Part shown: piece after piece, positions 63,764 through 64,000 of the stretch
How the letters are laid out: every line of letters starts with the position of its first letter
How positions within the stretch are numbered: position 1 is the stretch's first letter
NCBI RefSeq assembly: GCF_014654615.1
Contig: NZ_BNBB01000009.1
Span: forward strand, 124,001 to 188,000
Origin: Streptosporangium violaceochromogenes
GTDB lineage: Bacteria > Actinomycetota > Actinomycetes > Streptosporangiales > Streptosporangiaceae
DNA: 64,000 bases
Direction: 5' to 3'
Position numbers and translations under genes: made by a program
The notes under the pieces: model-generated
The model's database searches: none
What the model was told of the DNA's origin: nothing
The model's input: only the letters and a program-made list of their open reading frames with translations

Positions 63764-64000
63764 ATGAGTGAGATCCTGAAGAACCTTTCCGGCCAGGGTG
63801 TTTCCCTCTGGCTTGACGACATCAGCCGCGAGCGCCTGCGCACCGGCAACCTGGAGGCGCTGATCCGCGACAGGAACGTGGTCGGCGTGACCTCCAACCC
63901 GACGATCTTCGCCTCGGCGCTGAGCAAGGGCGACGCCTACGCCCCCCAGCTCCACGACCTGGCCGTGCGGGGGGTGGAGGTCGAGGAGGCGGTGCGCGCC
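63764..64000 (+). CDS. tal: Transaldolase, 5' part (cut by the window end)
   Basis: 79 codons are visible, starting 2 bases after the tkt stop. [20 protein letters not shown] and [20 protein letters not shown] are the N-terminal signature of actinobacterial transaldolases. The catalytic lysine lies beyond the window. The pair tkt-tal is usual, and zwf should follow. Confidence 0.93.
   Translation, partial: MSEILKNLSGQGVSLWLDDISRERLRTGNLEALIRDRNVVGVTSNPTIFASALSKGDAYAPQLHDLAVRGVEVEEAVRA

Overview
The window reads as chromosomal DNA of a very GC-rich filamentous actinomycete. Gene content and order (phenolic-lipid operon, actinobacterial SUF operon with a SufR repressor, CtaA/CtaB followed by transketolase and transaldolase, acVLRF1, IdeR/DmdR-type iron boxes) fit the Streptosporangiales/Streptomycetales. 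I lean to a Streptosporangium/Nonomuraea-like organism, but that is inference. I see no insertion sequence, phage gene, CRISPR array, rRNA or tRNA. Both ends cut through genes (a type III PKS on the left, transaldolase on the right).

Layout. 1-2.5 kb: a type III polyketide synthase, an isoprenylcysteine-methyltransferase-like protein and an FAD hydroxylase, matching srsABC phenolic-lipid operons. 2.5-11.7 kb: housekeeping and metabolic genes (secreted protein, long-chain acyl-CoA synthetase, POT peptide transporter, TRIC-type channel, a divergent MocR regulator/YczE membrane protein pair with a palindromic control region, GH15 trehalase/glucoamylase). 11.9-21.6 kb: the most unusual block. It holds a tiny protein made of five 13-residue calcium-loop repeats, a lipobox- and TM-bearing protein ending in a GrpE-like domain, an ECF sigma factor, two tandem dynamin-like GTPases (IniC/IniA-like), an Hsp70 ATPase whose substrate domain is replaced by a long propeller-like region, and an unknown protein. 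I read it as a candidate membrane-stress/remodelling system coupling chaperone ATPase, nucleotide-exchange factor and dynamins. 21.6-33.3 kb: LD-carboxypeptidase, sulfotransferase, ABC exporter, enoyl-CoA hydratase, small HTH protein, ABC-F protein (with a rare TTA codon), acVLRF1 release factor, iron-regulated siderophore reductase, hisG/hisE and a DEAD-box helicase.

33.6-40.2 kb: the leftward suf operon sufR-B-D-Rieske-C-S-U-T, with an exact ACACT-N5-TGTGA SufR operator over the sufR start, an iron-box-like site upstream and a strong terminator at the end. 40.3-43 kb: a VOC protein and an ABC transporter pair.

43.1-57.8 kb: an EamA exporter and a two-operon hydroxyproline catabolic island. 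One operon carries a D-hydroxyproline dehydrogenase of three subunits, a DHDPS-family deaminase, 4-hydroxyproline 2-epimerase and an aldehyde dehydrogenase (trans-4-hydroxy-L-proline to 2-oxoglutarate). The other carries a five-component branched-chain-amino-acid-type ABC importer, a second proline-racemase-family enzyme resembling trans-3-hydroxyproline dehydratase, a pyrroline-2-carboxylate reductase-like protein and an FCD-type GntR regulator. Both promoters share the octamer TGTGACAT. The island sits between genes (ABC permease and ctaA) that are close neighbours in other actinomycetes. 58-64 kb: ctaA, a PrsW-family protease, ctaB, transketolase and the start of transaldolase.
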